A DNA stretch of 32,974 nucleotides from UBA2402 sp044371005 (GTDB lineage: Bacteria; Planctomycetota; Phycisphaerae; Phycisphaerales; UBA1924). Position numbers and translations under genes: made by a program. Under the pieces are notes generated by a model, which worked only from the letters and a program-made list of their open reading frames with translations, did no database searches and was not told where the DNA came from. Positions 6,801 to 15,234 of this stretch are shown in pieces. Each line of letters begins with the position of its first letter. Position 1 is the first letter of the stretch. The stretch is taken from positions 1 through 32,974 of the forward strand of contig JBILUL010000043.1 in NCBI GenBank assembly GCA_044371005.1, given 5' to 3'.

Positions 6801-9800
6801 ACTCGTCGTTGCGCTTGGCAATGAGCACATCCGCGGCGTAGGCAAGCGCCTCGCTGATGCCTTCAAAGCCTTCAGCCTCGACTTCCTGCATCGCCGTGAT
6901 TGACTGGTCGTAGAGCGCCTGCATGATGTCGCGCTCGATGAAGTCACTGTTCCAGCCCTGGGGAACGTCCGTCAGATCGAAGATGCCAAGTCCGTAGTAG
7001 GTCAGCGTGCGGTTGTAGCGATCAAAGAAGGTGCTCAGATCCTGATCGGTCAGGTTTGAAGGACGCGCCATCGCCAGCAGTGCGGTGCGTTCATCACCCG
7101 TCAGCGTTTCGGCGCCTTCCGAGTGTTCGTCCATCGCTTCGCCCAGCGCGACGCGCCAGAGGTCCCAGACATTCTCGTCCGCCTCGCTGATGCGGATGAA
7201 CGGCTCGCTGCCGAACAGGTACCACCCCGCCGCCATCACGGTCATGGTGCGGTCGTACTGCGACTTGAAGTAGTTGAACTCAGGATCGTCGCCCGGAGGA
7301 TCGCGTCGCCCGCTGCGGACTCGGTCAATCACCTGATCCACCGCTTCGAACGGATCACACGGGAAGTTGGGGCCGCCATCCACGCACTGCACCGCGCAGT
7401 CACGGATCAGCTTGCAGATGCACACCAGCTTGGAGGGCGGGAAGAGCCACTTGGGAATGGTCTTGCCCGCGCACTTGAGGCCGCGTGCAATGCACTTGCC
7501 GAATTTGCCCAGCGACATGTTGAGGAAGAAGTTGCCGCAATCCCACCCCGCCTTGATGCAATCGCCATCGAGAATGCACCCGATCGCCGCCTTCACGCAC
7601 TTTTCAGTGCACGGCTTGCACTTGACCGGCTGCACGATCACCGGCCCGTTGATGTACGGATCGCCGCCACCACCAGGACCACCCGGCCCACCAGGACCGC
7701 CGGGGCCCCAGCCGCAGCCGTAGCACCCGCCAGGACCCGGAGGCGTGCCGGGCTTGCCGTCACAGACACCCACGTAGACATACGCCGTTCCCGAGTAGCC
7801 GTTGAGGAAGGGCCCGCACGGCAGCTGCCAGTTCACCTGCAGCGGCACATGTGTGCAGTTGCCATCGCGACCCGTCGGCACCACGAGTACCGGGACGCGG
7901 ACACGCTGCCCGCCGCCCAGATCGCCCAGATTCGTCACCAGCGGAATCAGTGAATAGGCACCAGCAGAAGTGCTCGGCACCGTCACGTTCCTGGCGGTGA
8001 TCAGCCCCTCGTTGCGCACCGTGTACTCCACCATCGCCGGGAGCGTCTGATCCCGAAGATCAATGTACCCCGGCTCGATGATGATCTGCGGAGCCGGGAC
8101 GTTGGTCTCGAAGACCGCCTGGATCGTGATGCGATACTCATCACGGATCTCCGTGGGCACCACCGTCCAGCGATAGCGCACCACCTGACGCGTGATGAAG
8201 CCCAGCAGTTCGTTGACCGTGCTTCCCGCCACGAGCTTGAGCTCCTTGACGCTGGCATGATCCGCCGACTGCATCTCCACGTCGTAGTACCCCTCGCGCA
8301 GCTGGTCGAAGAAGACCTCGCCCTGACTGTCCGACTGCGCCGAAGCCACCAGCACACCCGTCTCATGGTTGTAGACGTTCACGGTCGCGTTGCTTACCCG
8401 CGGGAAGCCATTGGCCTCGTCCCAGTAGGTGAACTCATCGGTCACCGTCACCGCCAGATCGCCGCGGCGATCCGACACCGCCTTGAACACAAACTGCACA
8501 CTCGCCGCCACACCCGTCCCCGACACCGTCAGCCCGCCCGGATACTCACCCAGCGGCACCGTCCGATCCGGCGACAGAATAAGCACGACCGTCGCTTCCT
8601 CACCGCTTGCCAGCGACGACATCACCCGCGGCGTCGACAACCCGATCCAGGGCGCCGATGGCAGCAGCACCGTCAACGGACCCGTCGGTGCACCACCCAC
8701 ATTCCGCACCGCACACTGCACGAAGGTCTGCCCGCCCAGCAGCATGTCCGCCCGCAGCGTTGCCGGCGTTGCCACCAGCTCAGGCCGCGGCTCACCCACC
8801 ACCACCGTCAACTCACCCGCCACATTCGCGGCGGGCGTCGCATTCGCCACCGACAACGGCATCGTGTAGGTCCCCGGGGCCACACCCTGGGCTACCTCAA
8901 CCAGGAACTCCACCGCGAGCGTGGAAAGCCCCGGAATCGTCGCACCATTCGGATACCGCGCCTCCACACTGATCCCCGCGGGCAGCGAATCAGTCGACAC
9001 CACGATGCCCGGAATGGGCACATCACCCAGATTCTGCACCACCAGCGTCGCGGTCCGCACCTGCTCGGGGAAGAGCGAAGCCCGCGCGTTGTCATACAGC
9101 CGCATGCTCCAGAGCCGGAACGAGTCCGATGCCGGAGGATACCGGTGCACCGGCCCGGCACTTACGCTGTAGAGACCACCTTCCGTGGGCCCGGGTTCAA
9201 AGAGCACCGCAAACGCCCCCGTCTCATCGCTGAGCGTCTCGAATGTCCGCTCGAAGCCTCGCACGTTCACCCTCACCACCACCGGCACATTCGCCGCGAT
9301 CAGGCCTGTTCCTTCGATGCTTGCCACGCCTGACACGCGCACTCGCGTCCCTGCTGGCGCATCATCGATGTCCGCGAAGGCCGTTGCTGTGAACGTCGTC
9401 ACAGCAAACGGCGTCGCCGCGGCGGTGATGTTGTCGGTCTCGCCCCCATCCACCTGCTCGCGCAGGATGTTGGTCGGATCAGCCGACACGATCAGATACC
9501 AGTTGCCTTCAGGAATCGGATACCGCAGCGTCGCGTGCTGCGTGTACGCCTCGTCCACATCGAGTGCCCGCGCCGCCAGGAGCGACCCCAGCTGCACATC
9601 ATCCGCACTGAGCGTCCGGTCTCGCGAAGCAAAGATGCGTTCAAACCACGAGGCCGATGCCGGAGCCTCACCGATGTTGCGCACGATGTAGTCGATGCTC
9701 AGCGGCGTGCCGCTCAGGCCATCAGCGGGAATCGCCACCGCCTCCACGATCAGATTCGGCCGCGTCGGCTGCGTGATCTGCGTGGCATTGGCCGCCACCA

Positions 9801-12800
9801 TGCGGTTGTTGCCTTCTCCACCCAACCCTTCGAGAACCCGGTCTTCGGTGTCGGTCACCACGACAAAGTAGTACTGACCCTGCATGTCATCGGGAATGCG
9901 CACATTCACGGACTTCACATACGTGCCGTTGGCTTCAACGCGCACGGTCTGTGCTTCGTTGGCAAGCAGCAGCAGACTGGTCGAGGTCCGCGACTGGGCC
10001 AGATACACCGAGTCTGCCCAGTAGGGCAACGCCGCCGTATTGCCCCGGTTATGAACCGTCCACGAGATCTGCACCGAACGCTCGGCCTCCGCTGTCGAAG
10101 GTGCATTCAGCACCGTCACTTCAAGATCCGGGCGGCGATAGGGTGCCGCGGCGGACGCAAAGGCGCAGTTATCCGTTTCATCACTCTCGATGATGCGATT
10201 GGTTGTATCCGCACACGCACTGAAATGCACATTGGCAGAACGGAACTCGGCCACAGGCACCTCAACCGTGCCAGTGATCGAACTACCCGCAGCCACCGGC
10301 AGCGCGATCGGCACGTTCAACGCGGCTTCGCGCCTGCTCCCGGGCAGGTTGTCGGCAGCTTCAAAGATCGTCAGCGTCCAGGGTGTTCCGCCAGCAAGTT
10401 CGGCTGCACCCAGGTTGTACACCGTGTACTCAATGCTCGCCATCCCACCCGCCGTTACATCCGCGGGCGTCGCACTGATCGTCGCGATCAGATTGGGCAA
10501 CGGCGGACGCGTGACTGTGATCGGTCCCCACGCCGCGTCATTGTCGGTCTCGTTGGATTCCGCCACCGCCGCGTTGATATCCGTCCGCACCACCAGGTAA
10601 TACTCGCCCGCCAGGCTCGTTCCCGTCAGCGGGATCTGATACGTGGCATTTCGGGTATAGGGCGCCTGCTCCGGCAGGAAGGGCGACACGCCCTCCACCA
10701 GCAGCGAACCCAGCGGCACATCATCGCCGCTGAGCGCGCGGTCGCGGCTCAGCACGATCTGATCGCGCCACGACCCGTTGGCCGACCGAGTGCCCGCATT
10801 GCGAACACTCCAGCTCATCGTGATGTTCTGACCGAACACCGCGCTTGTTGGGCCCGACTGCGCCGTAGCCACCAGATTGGGCGCGGGCGTCGGATCGACG
10901 CGCACCACACTGCTGGCCTTGATGTTGTTGGCCCGGTTGTTCTCTTCAATCACGGCACCGGTATCAACCTTCACGATCAGACGAACATCCGTCGGACTCG
11001 TGAACGTATCTGGAATCGTCACCGACCGCGACCGCGTGTAGATGCCACCTGGAGCAAGCGGCGACGCGTTCGCCGGGGCCAGCCGCACCTGCACATCCGA
11101 TGCATCCAGCATGCTGTCCATCGAGAGATAGACCGCCTCCTGCCAGTCACCAACGGCAGCGAGATTGCCCGCATTGCTCACCGAGTACTCGACCACCACG
11201 CTGCGACCGGCCTGCGTCAGTTCCGGTGCCGTCACCGAATCAACCACCAAGTCCGCCTTCGGTGGCGGCTGCAGGATCATCGTTTCCGCGCAGACTCCGA
11301 TGTTGTTGCTCTCACCCGCCGCCTCATCCACGGTGCTTCCATCGTCCGTCCGCACCAGGATGTAGTACGTTCCTTCCACCGACGGCATCGCGTAACTTCC
11401 CGACACCGTGTACGTCTGACCGTTCGCCACGGGCCCGGCCTTCTGCGGCGCAGGCGCCAGCGCGAAGTCAACACCGATCTGAAGCGTCGAATCCGTCGAC
11501 AGGTAAACCCGGTCCGTCCACACGCCCCGTGCCTCGCCCTCTCCTTGATTCTCCACCGTGAAAGCGATCGTCGCCAGCTGACCCGTGGTCGCCAGCGGCG
11601 GCGCCTGCACATCCGTCACCCACAGATCCGGATACGAGCGATACGCAAAGCGGATGGCACTCGAAGCCGTTACATTGTTCTGCTCGTTGGTCTCTGGCTG
11701 CTGCGCCTCTGAATCCGCACGCACGAGCAGGTAGTACGGACCCGTTGCGATTCCCAGGTCCGAACCCACCGTCAGCGACAGCGACCTCGAATACACCAGC
11801 CCCGCGGCGAGCCCCTCCGGACCTGCCTGCACTGCAAGCTGCCGGTCCGATGCGTCCAGCGTTGAATCCACGGAGAGATAGACCGTATCGCTCCACCGCA
11901 GCGCCGCCGCCGCGGCGTTGTTGCGGACGATGAACCCCATGTTGAACGATTCACCGAAATAGACATCCGTCGGACCCGTCACACCCGTCACCACCAGATC
12001 CGGCGCCGTCAGCCGGACCGGCTCATCATCGGTGAAGCAGTTGTCCGCCTCGCCGCTCAGTTCCGCAACACCGCCATTCTCATCAACGCGCACACTCACC
12101 CGGAACGTCCCCGTCACCGAAGGTGTCGGGACTGTCAGTTGCCGCGCGTAGGTCTCGCCCGGCGCGAGCGATGCAGGGCCTGCCAACTGCGCACTCAGCG
12201 CGTATCCCCCGCATCCTCCTGGCTCGTTTGCAAGATACACACGATCCACCCATGAACCGCTTGCGGGAGCGCCACCGGCATTGCGCACCACGAACGTCAC
12301 CGTCAGCGACTGCGTCGGGTTCAGTTCCATCGGCGTCACACCGATCGACTCCACGACCAGATTCGCCACCTGCGGCGCCACCGTGGTCGCACTTGACGAG
12401 ACCGCACCCGACGCATCCTTCACGTTCAGATAGATCGTGGGGCCATGATTGATCACCACATCCAGGAGCGTCGCGTACGAAACCGTCGGCGCGAGCCCCG
12501 CCGCGAATCCATCACCGATCTGCGAAGCGAGCGTCGCCGGACGCCAATCCCACTCCGCCGTGATCACTTCACCAACGCCAAGACCAAGATCCGGATCAAT
12601 CACCGAACCATCCAGCATCAGCGAACCACCAAACTCCACCGTGTACGCCCCACCCGCACTGGCGACCGGCGCACTGTTCACGAAGCTGATCGCCGTTTCA
12701 TCCTGCGCCGAGAGATTGTCAAAGTCCGTTACCACCAGCCGCGCCGGAACCTGTGTTCCAAGACGAAGCCCGGCATCGACCAGATCCAGGAGCACAAGCG

Positions 12801-15126
12801 TCGGCTCCGCCAACACGGAACTGACCGAGCCAACTTCCCACCGAACCGCCCGAATGCCGGCGAAACCGCCCGCCGTGCTGTCGGGATCGAAGCTGCCTGT
12901 GGCATTGAGCTGCACCTCAGGCTGCGAAGCAGAGATGACATACGGACCGCCGGCCACTGCCACCGGCGGCGTCAGCGTGCCGCGGCGAAGCGACAAGGCC
13001 GTGTTCGAAAGGACCTGATTCGCCGACACCGGCGTGCCGCGGCGGCCATCGGGACTCTCAACGCCAGCCGTGAACTCTCCAGGGAATCGAGCGGGCGAGA
13101 CCGCGCCATACCGCAGTTCCACCGCCGCATCCGCCTCGAACAGGACCACTTCGAACGTATTGGAATCACTCAGACCGAACGTCGGCACACCCGTCCACTG
13201 CACGATCAATCGACGCGTCGGCGCGGCGCCGCGCACTGCATAACGCACGGAGTCTGCCGCGGGATTGAGGTTGCTCCAACGTGCGGCCACGACGGCATTG
13301 GGTGCCGCGACTGTGCCCATCGGCGCCGGAACCGGCACGCCAGCATCACCGCCGAACGTGAGGTATCCATTGGGAGAGATGCTCACATTCGTATAGATCT
13401 GGTCGTAGAAACCAAAGGGGAACCCGATCGCGATCTCAACGCCCGCGTCATCGCTCACGGCCGCGATGTTCCCGCTGCCCGAGATGTCCTCGAAGGGGCT
13501 ACTGGTGGTCGAGACAAAGTACCCCACCTGGGAGCAGGCGGTGCCATCGCCCTGATAGGTGCCGCCGCGTGAAGCACAGTCGGTGCTGGTCGTGACCTCG
13601 CACCCGGCTCCGATCACACAACTGCCCGCTGGTTCACCACTGAGGGTGATGAAGTACGGGCTGTCGCACGCAACGCCGCTCAAGGCGCTGGGAGCAGCGA
13701 AGGCGATGTACCGGCCGGCAGCCAGCGTCGCGATGATCTCGCCGCTCTCACACGTTGCCACCAGTGTCGTTCCCAGATCAAAGGTTTCCTGACCTGTGCA
13801 GGGGGCTGTGCCGCTCATGAGGCCAAGACGCAGCGGGAACGCCGCGCTGCCGCGGAGGACGATGCGTGCCGGTGCGGAAAGCGTGAACTCGTACCAATCG
13901 GTGTCGCGCACATCCTGTCCGCCGCGGCGGAATGTTCCGGCCATTCCGGCAATCGTCTGCCCCACCGCCAACGTTGAGAACGCCGGAACTGCCGACGAGC
14001 ACCCACCATTGAAGGAATCGACGTACTCGGCACCACACGCGGGCTCACCCTCGGCGATGGCGCCGGGCGGAATCGTGATCGTGCATGGTGAGCAGGCAAC
14101 AGCACCGGTGCACGCCGCGAGCGTGCGTGTGAGCTTGAGATCGAAATCGCCGGATTCACCCTCGTAGCCACCGATCCAGATGAAATACGGTCTTCCAAGT
14201 TCAGTGCAGAACGCGATGGAAGAGCCACCACCGGCGCAGAAGTCGTCGTTGCCACCAACGCAGGTGAAATCCCCGCATGAGCCGCACGCGACGACCATCG
14301 TCGTATCGAAGTCCGCGAACGTGCAGGTGGTGGCCGTGAGCTGCGTGCCGGTGCCGAGCACCTTGTACCAGACACCCGGCCCCGCGGCCGTCACACCGGC
14401 ACATGCCGGAAGCGCATCAGCGGTCGCATCGAGCGTTGAGCCGCGAACAATCACACTCACCATGCCGCCAAAATCCAGCAACGTCGCATCAGAGCACTGA
14501 TCAGCGACCGGGTCCGGAACAGCCCCCAGGTCAAAGACATTGACATTGTCGATGCCCCACGATTCATCGCACAGATCCTGAAGGCCCGCGCCGGCGAAAC
14601 TAATGGTCTCAGTGGTCGACGCGGGAGTGAATCGCAGCGTGACGGGGTAGATGGTGGGCCCGGTGCCCCAGCAGTAGACCCCGCATCCGCAGTTCGTACC
14701 GCCGGTCAGTCCTGGATAGGAAGCGCCCGGGTATTCACCCGGATACGACTGCGCCGTGCCGGAGAACGCGCTGAAGGTCGTCTGGAACTGCTGCCCCGAT
14801 GAGGTCGTGACGCGCCAGATGTCCGGGCCCGCATTCCCGTCCCAGGAGTCAATCGCCAGCGCATCAACCGTCAGGCGATACACATGCCCGGGCACCAGAC
14901 CGTTGAGCGTAAGCGTCGCCGCTTCATTGCCGTACCGGCCGAGAATCTTGCCAGATCCGTTGGGCTTTGCGACCACGCGCCCATTCGTGAACCCCGGCGC
15001 CGTGCCAGATTCAAAGTCCTCGCTGTAGACGCTCTGCGCCAGCGAGACCGAGGCACTCAGCCCCGCAACAAGCGCCATCGCAGCCGATCGCCCCGACAGA
15101 GTCCGCATGAGACGGGTCACGAACAT
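3892..15126 (-). CDS. Giant secreted modular protein with eight CARDB-like repeats, PKD-like, Ig-like and dockerin-like modules
   Basis: Extracellular mosaic protein of 3744 residues; function unknown, probably adhesive or matrix-forming. The ATG at 15126 is chosen because GGGAGG lies 8 bases upstream and it starts a clean signal peptide ending SVSLAQS.

Modules in order: a jelly-roll-like domain (~30-200); two PPC-like, Cys-containing domains (~205-500); a NIDO-like beta domain (~533-715); two PKD-like segments with GGPY and GGAY motifs (~725-900); eight CARDB-like repeats (~918-1900); carboxypeptidase-regulatory and other beta domains; a Gly/Pro-rich linker (~2458-2489); and a Cys-rich segment (~2500-2594). 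Then come a helical region, beta modules including an Ig-like segment with VQFNESV and DLAGN (~3222-3316), a dockerin-like pair of DxNxDGRIDVxD loops (~3326-3379), and a C-terminal region with a subtilase-propeptide-like stretch (~3543-3631). No PEP-CTERM tail is present, unlike its two upstream neighbours. Domain names rest on motif reading, not on a search. Confidence 0.85.
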   Translation of the reverse strand: MFVTRLMRTLSGRSAAMALVAGLSASVSLAQSVYSEDFESGTAPGFTNGRVVAKPNGSGKILGRYGNEAATLTLNGLVPGHVYRLTVDALAIDSWDGNAGPDIWRVTTSSGQQFQTTFSAFSGTAQSYPGEYPGASYPGLTGGTNCGCGVYCWGTGPTIYPVTLRFTPASTTETISFAGAGLQDLCDESWGIDNVNVFDLGAVPDPVADQCSDATLLDFGGMVSVIVRGSTLDATADALPACAGVTAAGPGVWYKVLGTGTQLTATTCTFADFDTTMVVACGSCGDFTCVGGNDDFCAGGGSSIAFCTELGRPYFIWIGGYEGESGDFDLKLTRTLAACTGAVACSPCTITIPPGAIAEGEPACGAEYVDSFNGGCSSAVPAFSTLAVGQTIAGMAGTFRRGGQDVRDTDWYEFTLSAPARIVLRGSAAFPLRLGLMSGTAPCTGQETFDLGTTLVATCESGEIIATLAAGRYIAFAAPSALSGVACDSPYFITLSGEPAGSCVIGAGCEVTTSTDCASRGGTYQGDGTACSQVGYFVSTTSSPFEDISGSGNIAAVSDDAGVEIAIGFPFGFYDQIYTNVSISPNGYLTFGGDAGVPVPAPMGTVAAPNAVVAARWSNLNPAADSVRYAVRGAAPTRRLIVQWTGVPTFGLSDSNTFEVVLFEADAAVELRYGAVSPARFPGEFTAGVESPDGRRGTPVSANQVLSNTALSLRRGTLTPPVAVAGGPYVISASQPEVQLNATGSFDPDSTAGGFAGIRAVRWEVGSVSSVLAEPTLVLLDLVDAGLRLGTQVPARLVVTDFDNLSAQDETAISFVNSAPVASAGGAYTVEFGGSLMLDGSVIDPDLGLGVGEVITAEWDWRPATLASQIGDGFAAGLAPTVSYATLLDVVINHGPTIYLNVKDASGAVSSSATTVAPQVANLVVESIGVTPMELNPTQSLTVTFVVRNAGGAPASGSWVDRVYLANEPGGCGGYALSAQLAGPASLAPGETYARQLTVPTPSVTGTFRVSVRVDENGGVAELSGEADNCFTDDEPVRLTAPDLVVTGVTGPTDVYFGESFNMGFIVRNNAAAAALRWSDTVYLSVDSTLDASDRQLAVQAGPEGLAAGLVYSRSLSLTVGSDLGIATGPYYLLVRADSEAQQPETNEQNNVTASSAIRFAYRSYPDLWVTDVQAPPLATTGQLATIAFTVENQGEGEARGVWTDRVYLSTDSTLQIGVDFALAPAPQKAGPVANGQTYTVSGSYAMPSVEGTYYILVRTDDGSTVDEAAGESNNIGVCAETMILQPPPKADLVVDSVTAPELTQAGRSVVVEYSVSNAGNLAAVGDWQEAVYLSMDSMLDASDVQVRLAPANASPLAPGGIYTRSRSVTIPDTFTSPTDVRLIVKVDTGAVIEENNRANNIKASSVVRVDPTPAPNLVATAQSGPTSAVFGQNITMSWSVRNAGTRSANGSWRDQIVLSRDRALSGDDVPLGSLLVEGVSPFLPEQAPYTRNATYQIPLTGTSLAGEYYLVVRTDINAAVAESNETDNDAAWGPITVTRPPLPNLIATISATPADVTAGGMASIEYTVYNLGAAELAGGTPWTLTIFEAADNLPGSRREAALNVPIALPVAAGSSITGTVEVPVAEFRSANVHFSACADTTNRIIESDETDNCAFASAAAPYRRPDLEVTVLNAPSTAEAERSVQISWTVHNRGNTAALPYWADSVYLAQSRTSTSLLLLANEAQTVRVEANGTYVKSVNVRIPDDMQGQYYFVVVTDTEDRVLEGLGGEGNNRMVAANATQITQPTRPNLIVEAVAIPADGLSGTPLSIDYIVRNIGEAPASASWFERIFASRDRTLSADDVQLGSLLAARALDVDEAYTQHATLRYPIPEGNWYLIVSADPTNILREQVDGGETDNITAAATPFAVTTFTATAFADIDDAPAGTRVRVSGVASIEGTGLIAANVPVVVRVNVRGFERTFETLSDETGAFAVLFEPGPTEGGLYSVSAGPVHRYPPASDSFRLWSMRLYDNARASLFPEQVRTATLVVQNLGDVPIPGIVVSTDSLPAGISVEARYPNGATIPGLSTLAVEFLVEVAQGVAPGTYTMPLSVANATPAANVAGELTVVVGEPRPELVATPATLRADMLLGGQTFVQCAVRNVGGAPTGPLTVLLPSAPWIGLSTPRVMSSLASGEEATVVLILSPDRTVPLGEYPGGLTVSGTGVAASVQFVFKAVSDRRGDLAVTVTDEFTYWDEANGFPRVSNATVNVYNHETGVLVASAQSDSQGEVFFDQLREGYYDVEMQSADHASVKELKLVAGSTVNELLGFITRQVVRYRWTVVPTEIRDEYRITIQAVFETNVPAPQIIIEPGYIDLRDQTLPAMVEYTVRNEGLITARNVTVPSTSAGAYSLIPLVTNLGDLGGGQRVRVPVLVVPTGRDGNCTHVPLQVNWQLPCGPFLNGYSGTAYVYVGVCDGKPGTPPGPGGCYGCGWGPGGPGGPGGPGGGGDPYINGPVIVQPVKCKPCTEKCVKAAIGCILDGDCIKAGWDCGNFFLNMSLGKFGKCIARGLKCAGKTIPKWLFPPSKLVCICKLIRDCAVQCVDGGPNFPCDPFEAVDQVIDRVRSGRRDPPGDDPEFNYFKSQYDRTMTVMAAGWYLFGSEPFIRISEADENVWDLWRVALGEAMDEHSEGAETLTGDERTALLAMARPSNLTDQDLSTFFDRYNRTLTYYGLGIFDLTDVPQGWNSDFIERDIMQALYDQSITAMQEVEAEGFEGISEALAYAADVLIAKRNDESEGVCATVKIQIDQTLTLTRSAFNATLEIENGGGPGGDALDNIDVHIIVRDEDGNDLTNAFGIREPALTNLNAVDGTGMLASGQTGSASWILIPTDEAAPGGPTRAYVGGEFSYSLNGQTVINPLFPVEITVLPNPNLQLSYFLEKEVFADDPFTPGIIEPSIPFSLGLLVKNTGAGIAKTVHIASSEPKIIENEKGLIIGFDIIGTQVGSNTVSPSLNVDLGDIAPLTGTNVARWLMTSTLQGEFRSYSATFEHIDPLNDPRLSLIESVDIFGLRHVVRTDEEGDDTLPDFLTDDRPDLRSLPDRVHLSDGSIQTVTALLDEDVTVSSGGLSATVRTIHSPSGYFYLRINDPFDGGYPLARVVRSDGKIVAADWNAWQTKRIKRPRGEAPEPQRYIHIFDLDGPGEYTLEFHPDGTPPRVLSWRSLADHTGAPEVVDTLRGLGLELIGTTPTSEPRQDGLHHLVVQFNESVRESSFTAANVTIEGKNLDGTQTDLSGISVTAQVAADGAYGVIDFSPALPDRATYCIGLVGVRDLAGNFLQENARVRVSAIIGDASGDQRTNNTDVGGVLSLMGTDPIDPQNLFHIRADVNTDGRIDVADRSIIMTARGIDLRYISPACPTGRDGSNPTDSKHVDAGPVAPSPVEVVGGGSGRHDAGVGVDEVAPMPIVADPSDGRRGGVRTGNDPSTARLAFFSELPDDQVALVLADLGMEGAGMTLLPVDGWRAVALPARYADGHAAAALAGMLSQRGIFASWLHEGEAGGASYATDGLIVSFKPGVPDSWVRKVLAMHVAPSASVVERLGGEEGVYLVHGGFSSGFEVEAAAKRLSQRADVAAAVVDEVLIRERDGDVQEQCADALLEVLAADEAPGMLVLIGDVGDFGASASYVPPMRGADQAAVLEAQGLFAAMLAAAEQQGHVVHLVNVWADHGDGKVRVAQRSMVIEAMGWARDRKARVLMPGSQEPLPVR
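9420..12375 (-). repeat. Eight tandem CARDB-like repeats within the giant protein
   Basis: Each unit begins with a [PA][DN]L-x-V/A strand, e.g. PDLVVTGV, has a central NxG…W-x-D-x-[VI]-[YVF]-L motif and ends with a VDE/ESNETDN-like segment. Unit starts read near 12370, 12000, 11630, 11260, 10885, 10500, 10135 and 9760, a spacing of about 365-380 bases (~123 residues). Sequences are well diverged, so this is an old expansion rather than a recent duplication. Confidence 0.8.
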
Positions 15127-15234
15127 GGCACAAACCTCCCGATGGAGCGCACCCACCGCGGCGTGCACTCAGGCATGCTGAAAGAAGCCAAATCGCAGCC
15201 GCCACGTTTCCAGCGGCGTCTGCGTGAGAGACCC

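Noticed and set aside
9420..12375. The ~370-bp periodic array considered as a possible CRISPR-like or satellite repeat
   Set aside because: The periodicity follows protein domains in one open frame and DNA identity between units is low.
3709..15156. Several long + strand ORFs (hundreds of codons) opposite the 3744-residue gene
   Set aside because: They are rich in Arg, His and Pro, lack motifs and ribosome sites, and are antisense shadows produced by the codon bias of a GC-rich gene on the other strand.
15194..15224. Inverted repeat between the two giant genes as a terminator
   Set aside because: The arms are broken by mismatches and no T run follows on the - strand, so read-through seems as likely.
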